From the NCBI GenBank assembly GCA_965246855.1, contig CBDFFP010000006.1, forward strand, positions 248,001 through 312,000: DNA of 64,000 nucleotides. Reading direction: 5' to 3'. The translations under genes were made by a program, and so were the position numbers. Below, piece by piece: positions 16,512 through 24,700 of this stretch. The notes beneath the pieces were generated by a model. It had not been told where the DNA came from, did no database searches, and saw only the letters and a program-made list of their open reading frames with translations. Numbering within the stretch: the stretch's first letter is position 1; the number at the start of each line of letters is the position of its first letter. Source of the stretch: UBA1952 sp965246855 (GTDB lineage: Bacteria; Bacteroidota; Bacteroidia; Chitinophagales; Chitinophagaceae).

Positions 16512-17202
16512 TTACGGTTCTTTGCTCAATGCGTTTCTCATACCCTTCGCCCTTAAAAATCCGGTGCACATAAATGCCGGGTGTGTGAATCGCGTTCGGG
16601 TCCAGTTCGCCGGGCTGCACCAGTTCTTCCACTTCGGCCACGGTAATCTTTCCGGCCATCGCCATCATCGGGTTGAAGTTGCGCGCCGTGTCTTTGTAAA
16701 TGAGGTTTCCGGCGGTGTCGCCTTTCCACGCTTTCACGATAGCAAAGTCGGCTTCAAAAGCGTCTTCCAAAAGGTAGGTTTTGCCGTTGCGCTCTACCGT
16801 CTGTTTTCCCTGCGCTACTTCTGTTCCCACGCCTGCCAGCAAGGGCGCAAACGGAATGCCGTAGCCTGCAAGCAGACAGCGCGTCGCCAGCGTTCCCTGC
16901 GGAATCAGGTCCACTTCCAGTTCGCCGGAAAGCAGTTGGCGCTCAAACTCCGCATTCTCTCCTACGTAAGAAGCAATCATCTTTTTGATTTGCTTTTGTT
17001 GGAGAAGCAGGCCGAGGCCAAAGTCGTCCACGCCTGCGTTGTTGGAAATGCAGGTAAGGTTTTTGACGCCTTTGCGCACCAGTTCGTTGATGCAGATTTC
17101 CGGGATGCCGCAGAGGCCAAAGCCGCCGAGCATCACCGTCATGCCGTCGGAGAGGTCGCGCAGGGCTTCAGTAGCGTTGGCAACCTGCTTGTTGATAGCC
17201 AT
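16498..17202 (-). CDS. scoA: 3-oxoacid CoA-transferase subunit A
   Basis: A 234-residue alpha subunit with the family start MAINKQVANATEALRDLSDG, the CoA-binding GGFGLCGIPEICINELVRKG (about residues 31-50), a central IASYVGENAEFERQLLSGEL, and LEDAFEADFAIVKAWKGDTA near residue 150. It forms a heterotetramer with ScoB and activates or degrades 3-keto acids in ketone body or fatty acid metabolism. It is the first gene of the interrupted scoA - four-helix-bundle - scoB unit. Confidence 0.93.
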   Translation of the reverse strand: MAINKQVANATEALRDLSDGMTVMLGGFGLCGIPEICINELVRKGVKNLTCISNNAGVDDFGLGLLLQQKQIKKMIASYVGENAEFERQLLSGELEVDLIPQGTLATRCLLAGYGIPFAPLLAGVGTEVAQGKQTVERNGKTYLLEDAFEADFAIVKAWKGDTAGNLIYKDTARNFNPMMAMAGKITVAEVEELVQPGELDPNAIHTPGIYVHRIFKGEGYEKRIEQRTVRPRA

Positions 17203-17335
17203 AAAGAAGAGATTTTTAAGAAGAGGGAAGGGCGTTTAAAAGCGCGCGCGAAGATAGCGTCAGCCGTCCGGTAGGGGCACGGAAGTTGGCCCTGTTTTGG
17301 TAGTGCGCCAGGAAATCTCCCTTCCTTTGCGCCGC

Positions 17336-18103
17336 ATGAAAAAGCTCTCCTCTCTCCTTTTCCCCGCGTTGTTTCTCCTTCTTTTCAGCAGTTGCTACCA
17401 ACAACGGCGATTGGTAAACGGCATGAACAACCTGAAGCCCGAAGACTGGGCAGGCACCTACGCGGGCAAGATTCCCTGCAACGGCTGCCCCGCTATTTCT
17501 ACACGCATTGTGTTTAGTAATGACGGTCTTTATACCCGTACCAGCCGCAGCGCCGCCATGCCTGACAACCCTTACACCGTTCCCGGAAAATCCTTCTGGG
17601 ACCAGAAACAGGGGTTGATTATTGTACAAGACAGCGGCTCCACCCTCTCTGTTCCTTATAGAATGACCAAAGCAGGTCTTATAATGATGGAAGTAGGAAC
17701 CGGAGAACGCCCACGCAGCGAGCGCGCAGAATACACGCTGCAAAAAGTAAGTGCGGAAGATCCAACGGAGCATTATTGGTCATTGGTAGAACTGAACGGC
17801 AAACCCCTAAAGACCAATAGTGGAAAAGAAAAGCCGCATTTACTCCTCCACAACAGCACCGGAAAAGCCGATGGCAGCGGCGGTTGCAATCGTTTTAATG
17901 GCAGCTTTGAAATGCGCCCGAACAGCACCTTATTTCTCTCTCCGCTCGCCGCCACCAAAATGACTTGCCCGGGTATGAACACGGAAACGGCGTTCTTCCG
18001 CACAATAGAAGGCACAACGATTTACGAGGTCAAAAAAGACCGGATGACGCTGCGCCGCGACGGAAAAACAGTGGCGGTTTTTGAGGCGGTTTGGCTACGG
18101 TAG
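17336..18103 (+). CDS. NlpE N-domain plus META-domain lipoprotein
   Basis: A 255-residue lipoprotein; the start is ATG 17336, giving the signal MKKLSSLLFPALFLLLFSSC with a lipobox ending at Cys20. The N-terminal part (about 35-135) resembles NlpE, with AGTYAGKIPCNGCPAISTRI carrying the C-x-x-C pair and a small beta-barrel pattern. The C-terminal part (about 145-250) is a META/HslJ-like domain: YWSLVELNGKPL, GSGGCNRFNGSFEM and LAATKMTCPGMNTETAFF are typical. NlpE senses envelope and surface stress and copper in other bacteria; META proteins are linked to heat shock and adhesion. The protein probably sits on a membrane facing the periplasm and senses envelope or metal stress. Array B lies downstream. 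Confidence 0.88.
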   Translation: MKKLSSLLFPALFLLLFSSCYQQRRLVNGMNNLKPEDWAGTYAGKIPCNGCPAISTRIVFSNDGLYTRTSRSAAMPDNPYTVPGKSFWDQKQGLIIVQDSGSTLSVPYRMTKAGLIMMEVGTGERPRSERAEYTLQKVSAEDPTEHYWSLVELNGKPLKTNSGKEKPHLLLHNSTGKADGSGGCNRFNGSFEMRPNSTLFLSPLAATKMTCPGMNTETAFFRTIEGTTIYEVKKDRMTLRRDGKTVAVFEAVWLR

Positions 18104-18160
18104 GGGCGGCAAATTCAAAGATGGAAAAGATGCAGACAGGAGAAACCTGAATTACTCAAT

Positions 18161-18340
18161 CTTTGGGACTGCGTTTGAAGTCTTGGGGGCTGCGTTTGAA
18201 CTCCTCGGGGCTGCGTTTGAAGTCTTCGGGGCTGCGTTTGAAGTCTTGGGGGCTGCGTTTGAACTCCTCGGGGCTTCGTTTGAAGTCCTCGGGGTTTCGT
18301 TTGAATTCCTTGGGGCTGCGTTTGAAGTCTTCGGGGCAAG
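18161..18340. repeat. 21-bp tandem repeat array B (8.5 units)
   Basis: Eight and a half contiguous 21-bp units with the core GGGGCTGCGTTTGAAGTCTT fill the gap after the NlpE-META gene. All six frames are largely open because the unit lacks stops; the plus-strand reading gives heptads such as AAFEVLG. It ends in a perfect 8-bp hairpin TTCGGGGC-AA-GCCCCGAA (18330-18347) that may act in termination. The sequence is unrelated to array A but has the same period. Confidence 0.9.
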
Positions 18341-18420
18341 CCCCGAACTGCCTTTCCAACAATTGTCCAAAGGAAATAAAATTCTTTTTACTATTCTTTC
18401 CTCTTCAGACTTTTGTCCCC

Positions 18421-18462
18421 AAAAGCTTTCTACTTTCTACTAAAAGCTTTCTACTTTAGCAA
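18421..18462. repeat. Two direct 21-bp units upstream of gcvH
   Basis: AAAAGCTTTCTACTTT occurs at 18421 and again at 18442, exactly 21 bp apart, 36 bp before the gcvH start. The second copy contains TACTTTAG, which resembles the Bacteroidota -7 element TAnnTTTG, so it may be part of the gcvH promoter. Confidence 0.6.
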
Positions 18463-18497
18463 CCTAATTTCCCTCCCCAAAACAAGCCCTCAAAACC

Positions 18498-18875
18498 ATG
18501 ACTTTCCCCGCAGAACTGAAGTACACCAAAGACCACGAATGGATTCGCTTAGAAGGCAACACCGCGACCATTGGCATTACCGAATTTGCGCAGCACGAGC
18601 TGGGCGATATTGTTTTTGTGGACATCAACACGAAGGGTGAGCATCTCTCCGCTAACGAAGTTTTTGGTACGGTGGAAGCTGTAAAAACCGTTTCTGACCT
18701 CTACCTGCCTGTGGCCGGAACGATTACAGAAATCAACGCGCATCTGGAATCTTCGCCGGAATCCATCAACGGCGATCCCTACGGCGATGGCTGGATGATT
18801 AAGATGACGGTGGACAACGTGGCCGACGTGGAAGCCCTGATGGACAGCGCGGATTACGGTGAATTGGTAGCGTAA
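18498..18875 (+). CDS. gcvH: Glycine cleavage system H protein
   Basis: A 125-residue lipoyl-carrier protein of the glycine cleavage complex that shuttles the aminomethyl group between the P, T and L proteins. The lipoylated Lys is in FGTVEAVKTVSDLYLPVAGT (Lys at about residue 62); the opening LKYTKDHEWIRLEGNTATIG and the GDGWMIKM segment are characteristic. Full length. It is followed after 20 bp by the VanZ-like gene, probably co-transcribed. Confidence 0.97.
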   Translation: MTFPAELKYTKDHEWIRLEGNTATIGITEFAQHELGDIVFVDINTKGEHLSANEVFGTVEAVKTVSDLYLPVAGTITEINAHLESSPESINGDPYGDGWMIKMTVDNVADVEALMDSADYGELVA

Positions 18876-18895
18876 GAAACGCCTGTTTTTACGCC

Positions 18896-19294
18896 ATGAA
18901 AGCTCCCCGCAGCCGACATCTCTGGGCGGGCCGCTTCGCTTGGATTTGGGCGGTAACGCTGCTTATTCTCTGCCTGCTTCCTGCCGAAGAAATCCCGGAC
19001 GTAAACGTGCCGCTCGCCGACAAGTGGGTGCACTTTGTGATGTTCGGTGTGCAGGCTTTTCTGTCGCTGGTGGCCTTGAAAAATCCAACTGCCCTAAAGA
19101 TGCTGCGCGTCGCTTTCTGGTGTGCTGTTTTTGGCCTCGTGGTGGAAGTGTTGCAACTGCTTACGGCCCGCTGGCTTCACCGCGCTTTTGACACGATGGA
19201 TATCCTGGCCGATGCGGTGGGCGTGGTGATTGGCGTGGGCGTTTTTATTCTTTTGCAAAAAACCCTTTTCCGCAACAACGCTTTGCCTGCTTAG
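18896..19294 (+). CDS. VanZ-like small membrane protein
   Basis: A 132-residue protein with four probable membrane helices: residues about 14-28 (AWIWAVTLLILCLLPA), 43-62, 70-92 and 102-125. The segment LADKWVHFVMFGVQAFLSLV and the later FDTMDILADAVGVVIGVGVF match the VanZ-like family, whose role is unclear beyond its link to teicoplanin resistance in enterococci. It follows gcvH closely; this pair is common in Bacteroidota. Confidence 0.85.
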   Translation: MKAPRSRHLWAGRFAWIWAVTLLILCLLPAEEIPDVNVPLADKWVHFVMFGVQAFLSLVALKNPTALKMLRVAFWCAVFGLVVEVLQLLTARWLHRAFDTMDILADAVGVVIGVGVFILLQKTLFRNNALPA

Positions 19295-19340
19295 TGCTGT
19301 CTTGTAGAAGCGTATGCTTCTTTCCCCCCGCCGCCTACCT

Positions 19341-20363
19341 ATGATTTTCCGTTCCAAAGCGCCCTTGCGCATCGGCCTTGCCGGTGGCGGCACCGATGTT
19401 TCGCCCTACTGTGACCGCTACGGCGGCGCGATTCTAAATGCCACGGTTTCCCTCTACGCTTACGCTACGATTGAGCTGCTGCCCGATAACCGGGTGGAAT
19501 TCATTGCTACTGACCGGAACGAAAAAACGGAACATCTCCTTGCCGAAACACTGCCCGTTACTGACACGCTGGCACTGGCTACCGGCGCGTATAATCGCAT
19601 CGTGAAGGAATGGGGAATGCCGCCTTCCGGCTTCCGGCTTAGTACATCGGTGGATGCGCCTGCAGGCAGCGGATTGGGCACCTCCTCCACATTAATGGTG
19701 GCCATTCTGGGCGCTTTTGCGGAGTGGCTTCACCTGCCGCTCGGCGAGTACGACATGGCGCACTTAGCGTATCAGATTGAGCGCGAAGACCTCGGCATGG
19801 CAGGTGGAAAGCAAGACCAGTATGCGGCGACGTTTGGCGGCGTAAACTTCATGGAGTTTTATGAAGAAGACCGCGTGATTGTAAATCCGCTGCGCATCAA
19901 GCCGCGCTATTTGCACGAGCTGGCGCACAATCTGCTGCTGTATTTCACCGCCACGAGCCGCGAAAGTGCTGCCATCATCAAGGTGCAGCGGGAGAATGTG
20001 CGGAGCAACAACCAGCAAAGCATCGACGCGATGCACGCCCTCAAAGAGCAGGCGCAGATGATGAAGGAAGCTTTGCTGAAAGGCCATGTGGACGACGTGG
20101 GCCGGATTCTCGACTACGGCTTCCGGTTTAAAAAGCAAATGGCGAAAGGCATCTCTAACGACGCGATGGACGCGGTGTATGAAAAGGCCCTTGCGGCAGG
20201 CGCAACGGGCGGGAAAATTTCCGGCGCGGGCGGGGGCGGATTTATGATGTTCTATTGCCCCGGAAACACGCGCCATCAGGTGAAAGCCGCGCTTTCTGAT
20301 TTGCCCGGCGAGTTCCGGCCTTTTGACTTTGTGGAGCACGGACAAGTGGCGTGGACGATCTGA
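19341..20363 (+). CDS. hddA: D-glycero-D-manno-heptose 7-phosphate kinase-like GHMP kinase
   Basis: A 340-residue GHMP kinase. The start MIFRSKAPLRIGLAGGGTDV (19341) fits the family better than the upstream Met at 19314. The ATP-binding loop is DAPAGSGLGTSSTLMVAILG (about residues 103-122) and the C-terminal motif 3 is KISGAGGGGFMMFYCP. HddA phosphorylates sedoheptulose-derived D-glycero-D-manno-heptose 7-phosphate at C1 for GDP-heptose synthesis used in surface polysaccharide or S-layer glycans. hddC follows after a 560-bp interruption that holds a broken four-helix-bundle gene. Isomerase and phosphatase genes of the pathway are not in the window. Confidence 0.88.
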   Translation: MIFRSKAPLRIGLAGGGTDVSPYCDRYGGAILNATVSLYAYATIELLPDNRVEFIATDRNEKTEHLLAETLPVTDTLALATGAYNRIVKEWGMPPSGFRLSTSVDAPAGSGLGTSSTLMVAILGAFAEWLHLPLGEYDMAHLAYQIEREDLGMAGGKQDQYAATFGGVNFMEFYEEDRVIVNPLRIKPRYLHELAHNLLLYFTATSRESAAIIKVQRENVRSNNQQSIDAMHALKEQAQMMKEALLKGHVDDVGRILDYGFRFKKQMAKGISNDAMDAVYEKALAAGATGGKISGAGGGGFMMFYCPGNTRHQVKAALSDLPGEFRPFDFVEHGQVAWTI

Positions 20364-20367
20364 CATG

Positions 20368-20383
20368 GGTCATAAGTCATCCG
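20368..20383. repeat. Direct repeat left of the second four-helix-bundle gene
   Basis: GGTCATAAGTCATCCG; an identical copy is at 20873-20888 on the other side of the four-helix-bundle gene. Confidence 0.85.
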
Positions 20384-20483
20384 GCTTCCAACTTCTATGC
20401 TTCTGCTTGCGCCGCTGCCCTAAATCGTCCGGCCCACAACTTTTACCAAATTCCGTTCGGCATCCTGCTGCAAGCCATCAATT

Positions 20484-20866
20484 ATGGAGCATTCTTCCTC
20501 AGAAAGTCTGAATGAAATCTACCGGAGAAGAACAAAGGCTTTCTCCATTCAGGTCATTCGTTTAGTGGACCGTTTTCCGAAATCACCAGCCGGTTTTAAA
20601 CTCGGAAGTCAGCTTTTAGGTTCTGCTACTTCTGCGGCTGCTAATTACCGTGCGGTGTGTTTAGCACGCTCCGCCAACGAGCGTTATTCAAAGCTTTGCA
20701 TTGTTGTAGAAGAAGCAGACGAGACCGTTTTTGGCTCGAGTTAATTGTGGAAAGCGGTGTCTTTGATTTGCATCGAGACACGCTTTTAGCACTCCAAAAA
20801 GAGTCTCTTGAACTCGCCAAGATATTTACTGCATACCGCGCCAAACTAAAACCACCTAACACATAG
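20484..20866 (+). pseudogene. Four-helix-bundle (23S-IVP-like) protein, frameshifted
   Basis: The reading from ATG 20484 gives the family pattern IYRRRTKAFSIQVIRLVDRF, LGSQLLGSATSAAANYRAVC, SKLCIVVEEADETVF and then stops early; the next frame continues WLELIVESGVFDLHRDTLLA and ends at 20866. Adding one T to the run of five at 20728-20732 rejoins both into about 127 residues. So it is a single-base deletion in a homopolymer, a real mutation or a sequencing error. It separates hddA from hddC and is bordered by 16-bp direct repeats (20368, 20873). Confidence 0.85.
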
Positions 20867-20872
20867 GCTATA

Positions 20873-20888
20873 GGTCATAAGTCATCCG
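20873..20888. repeat. Direct repeat right of the second four-helix-bundle gene
   Basis: GGTCATAAGTCATCCG, identical to 20368-20383; it runs directly into the ATGACCC heptamer repeat. Confidence 0.85.
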
Positions 20889-20892
20889 ACCC

Positions 20893-20934
20893 ATGACCCA
20901 TGACCCATGACCCATGACCCATGACCCATGACCC
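20893..20934. repeat. Heptanucleotide repeat (ATGACCC)6 at the hddC start
   Basis: Six perfect ATGACCC units end with ATGAAAC. Every unit holds an ATG; each upstream one opens a five-codon reading (Met-Thr-His-Asp-Pro) that closes at a TGA inside the array, while the ATG at 20928 opens hddC. Change in copy number would alter the leader but not the hddC frame. Confidence 0.9.
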
Positions 20935-21644
20935 ATGAAACCATCGTCCTTGCCGGCGGCCTCGGTACGCGCCTGCGCGGCGTAATCGGCGAGATACCCA
21001 AGTGCATGGCTCCCGTGGGCGGGCAGCCGTTTCTCCACTGGCTTTTCCGATATCTGGAACAGCAGGGCTGCGCGCGCGCGGTGCTGTCGCTGGGCTATCG
21101 GCATGAGGTGGTTTTGGACTGGTTGGAAGGGAAAGCCTTTCCCTTTGCGGTGGACTGCGTTATAGAACAAGAGCCGTTGGGAACAGGCGGCGGCATGGCG
21201 CTGGCGCTGGGCGCGTGTACGGCGGGAAACGTGGCCGTAGTGAACGGTGATACGCTCTTCAATGCTTCTTTCCAAAGTCTCCTCCAAACCCACGAAAACA
21301 CCGGCGCAGAAACCACGCTGGCGCTCAAGCCGATGCGGGATTTTGACCGTTACGGAACGGTGCAGACAGACGCGCAACACAGCGTCATTGCTTTTGAAGA
21401 AAAAGGGCCGCGCGCCGAAGGCCTTATCAACGGCGGCATCTATGTAGTGAAGCGCGAACAATTTCTCCTCCGCAACCTGCCGCCGCGTTTTTCTCTGGAA
21501 AAAGAATATCTGGAACCGGCGGTGTTAGGGAAAGGCATTCTTTCCGCGCACGTGGACAACGGTTACTTCATTGACATCGGTGTGCCGCAGGATTATGAAC
21601 GGGCGCAGACAGAGGTGCCCGCGCTGTTCGGGAAAAGCGTCTGA
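20928..21644 (+). CDS. hddC: D-glycero-alpha-D-manno-heptose 1-phosphate guanylyltransferase-like
   Basis: A 238-residue GT-A-fold sugar nucleotidyltransferase. The N-terminal signature TIVLAGGLGTRLRGVIGEIP with the PKCMAPVGGQPFL segment binds the NTP; the metal-binding Asp is in VAVVNGDTLFN (about residue 108), and LINGGIYVVKRE and FIDIGVPQDYERA follow. With HddA it makes GDP-D-glycero-D-manno-heptose for surface glycans; a different hexose-1-phosphate is possible. The start at 20928 lies inside the heptamer repeat and gives the expected N-terminus (MTHETIVLAGG). Confidence 0.88.
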   Translation: MTHETIVLAGGLGTRLRGVIGEIPKCMAPVGGQPFLHWLFRYLEQQGCARAVLSLGYRHEVVLDWLEGKAFPFAVDCVIEQEPLGTGGGMALALGACTAGNVAVVNGDTLFNASFQSLLQTHENTGAETTLALKPMRDFDRYGTVQTDAQHSVIAFEEKGPRAEGLINGGIYVVKREQFLLRNLPPRFSLEKEYLEPAVLGKGILSAHVDNGYFIDIGVPQDYERAQTEVPALFGKSV

Positions 21645-21711
21645 CTTTGACAGGCAAACATGGCGCTTTGGGTTGTCGCGAATCCTCTTTTCCGGTTTTC
21701 TCCCGGCAGCT

Positions 21712-24700
21712 TTATGCAGGCAGGAACATGCGAAACCGCGCGCCTTGGCCCGCACCGCTGGAGGCGCTTATGAAGCCGCCGTGCTGCTCTACAATTTTTT
21801 TGACAATGGCAAGCCCGATGCCGGTTCCGGCGTATTGTTCGCGGGTATGCAGCCGCTGGAAAACATCAAACATCTTCTCGCTGTACTCCGGCTCAAAGCC
21901 AATGCCATTGTCGGAGAAGTCAATGCTGCAATAAATTTGGTCTGCCACCAGCGCCTCTGCCGCCGGGAGGGCCGGCGCGCCGGCACGCAACTGCGCGCCG
22001 CTGGCTACGGCGCAGCGAATGACGATGTGGGGCGGCACGTCCGGCCTGGAAAATTTCAGCGCATTGGTAAAGAGATTCTGGACGACCTGCCGGAACTGGA
22101 ACGCATTGATGTTTGCAACGCACAGGTCGTGGAGGTCTATAGTTGCTTTCTTCTCTAAGATATCATCCTCCAAATCGCTCATAACCTCTGTTACTATCTC
22201 GTTCAGGTTGGTTTTTTTCCGTTCCTGCACGCTTCTGTTGGCATGAGAATAAGCCAGCAAGTCTTTTATCAGCGTCTGCATCCTGCTTGCTGCGCTTTCC
22301 ACGCGCCGGAAAATTGTTTTTCCCTGCTCGGTCAGTGCTGCTGTTTCTTTTTCGCGCAGCATGGCGCAGAAGGTTTGAATCTTGCGCAGCGGCTCCTGCA
22401 AATCATGGCTGGAGACGTAGGTAAACGATTCCAGCTCGTGATTCATACGCACCAACTCTTCGTTTTTTTTCAGAAGCGAATCGGTGGCCTCCTGTAATTC
22501 TGCCGTTCGTTCGGTTACGGCTTGCTGCAACACCTGTTTTTGCTCTTGCTGCGTCTGTATTTCGGTGGTCGCTCCCACCCATTTGATTACTTTTCCGCCA
22601 TCACCCCTTACAGGTGTTGCGCGGCTTAAATGCCATCGGTATTCGCCTTTGTCATTCAACACCTGAATCTCCATCTCAAAGTTATTTCCCTTCCTCACCG
22701 CCTCCGCCCAGCCATTCTGAACCTCTGCCAGGCTGTCTGGATGCATCGTTTTTGCCCAGCCTCCATTTTGCAATTCTTCTATGCGCAGGCCTGTATAGTC
22801 AAGCCACGCCTTGTTGAAGTAGTGGACATTCCCCTCCGCATCGGCACCGGTGATCTTCGCAGGCAGCGTGTCCGCAATCTGGCGAAACGCGGCTTCGCTT
22901 GCACGGAGTACATCCACCGCTTTTCGCTGCTCGGTAATGTCCTGTATCGTCAGCAGAATCAGGTGTTCTTCCAGCGCTTCTTTCTTTATTTCCAGCGCGC
23001 TCAGGAGCATCACCCGCTCGCCCATGTCGGTGAAGTTGTGCGTAACCTCAAAATCCGTAAAGGCAGACTTGTCGGGCAGGATTTCTTCCAGCAACGTCCG
23101 CAGGGCCGGGATGTTCCACTGCCTGTTGCCCAGGTCATAAACCAGCACGCCCTCTGTTCCGCGCCGGGTCACCTGAAAAGCATTGTAGAAAGCATCGTTG
23201 GCGGATTTCACCCGCAGGTTTCTGTCCAGCACCAGCAGCGGGTGGTGGATGGTGGCAACAACAGATTCTGCATAATTTCTGGCAGCAGTTACCTGCTCGT
23301 TCAGGCTTCTCAGCTCCTGGTTCAGGATGGTCAGCTCTTCGTTGGTGCTTTGCAGTTCTTCCTTGCTCGTCTCCAGTTCTTCGTTGAGGCTTTGCATTTC
23401 CTCGCTGCTGCTCAAGAGTTCTTCGTTGGCGCTTTGCAGTTCTTCGTTGGCTGCTTCCTGCTCTTCGGTAATGCTGCGCATGTTTTCCCGTGCCTGTGCA
23501 AGCTCGGCTTCCAGATGCAGCACATGTCGCTCGGCTTCGTTTTTACGGGTGCCGGGCGCGGAGGGTGTCGTCCGGTGTTCCAGAACGGGCAACGACATTT
23601 CTGAAAACAGAATCAGGTAGTGCGGCTCGGCCATGTTGGGGAGCGGAACAGCTTCTATACGGATAAGACTCCTGATGCCGCCGGCTTCCATTGGGATGCT
23701 TTCTTTCACTACCGGCAGCCCTTCTTTCTTTGCTTTATGGAGGATGCTGCGCAACTCAAACGCCAGCCCGGGCCGGGCCATCTTCAGCAGGTTGTGTGTG
23801 GGCGTGCCGGATGCCTGCGACAGATAAATGTTGAAATCGCCCCGGAAATGAACAATGTCCATGGCCTCATTCACCACTACGCTTGCCGGGATATACTGAG
23901 TCAGCAAGATGTCGTCTGCCGCTCGCTGGAAGTCTGTTTCCATATTCAGGCTTTGCGGAATCAGTTTCACATCGCGGAGGCGCTGATCGTCCGGGCCGTT
24001 GGAGGCATACAAAAACTTTGCTGGAACGTCTTTGCGTGTAAAAAGCTTGTCGCTCTTGCCGGCAACGGCAAAAAGGTCGGGCACCGAGCTACAGGTTTCT
24101 GATTTTCCGAGCAGCAGGCTTCCTTTTGGATTCAGGGCATAATGAAAAGTGGTGAGTGCCCGCTTTTGCAGATAAGGCTCCAGGTAGATGAGCACATTGC
24201 GGCAGCTCACAAAGTCTATCTTCCCAGAAGGCGGGTCTTTCAGAAAGTTGTGCGAAGCAAAGACACACAGGTCGCGCAAAGACTTTCGCACGCGGTATCT
24301 GCCCCCCGACTCGGTAAAGAAAGCGGCCAGCCGCTCCGGGCTTACGCCCGCCACCTCGCTCTTGGAGTAGCTGGCCCGCCGCGCTTTGTCAATGGCAAGC
24401 TCGCTGATGTCTGTCGCAAAAATCTGCACCTTGTCTGGTCGGTCACCGAGGTATTCCTTCAGGCACATGGCAATGGAGTAGGCTTCTTCGCCTGTGCTGC
24501 AGGCCGCTACCCAAATGCGGATAGGCTCATGGGGTAGCTTTCCTTCCAGAAGCTGCGGAAAAACGGTGGTGCAAAGCGCATCAAACACCTGTGCATCCCG
24601 GAAAAAGCCGGTAACCGGAATCAGAAAGTCCTGATAAAGTGCATCCTGCTCGTCCGGGCTGTGCTGGAGGTATGTTAAGTAAGCTGCCGGGTCAATGTCT

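Noticed and set aside
18081..18443. Open frames on both strands through array B (heptad-repeat peptides)
   Set aside because: All frames are open because the 21-bp unit lacks stops; no start or homologue supports a protein.
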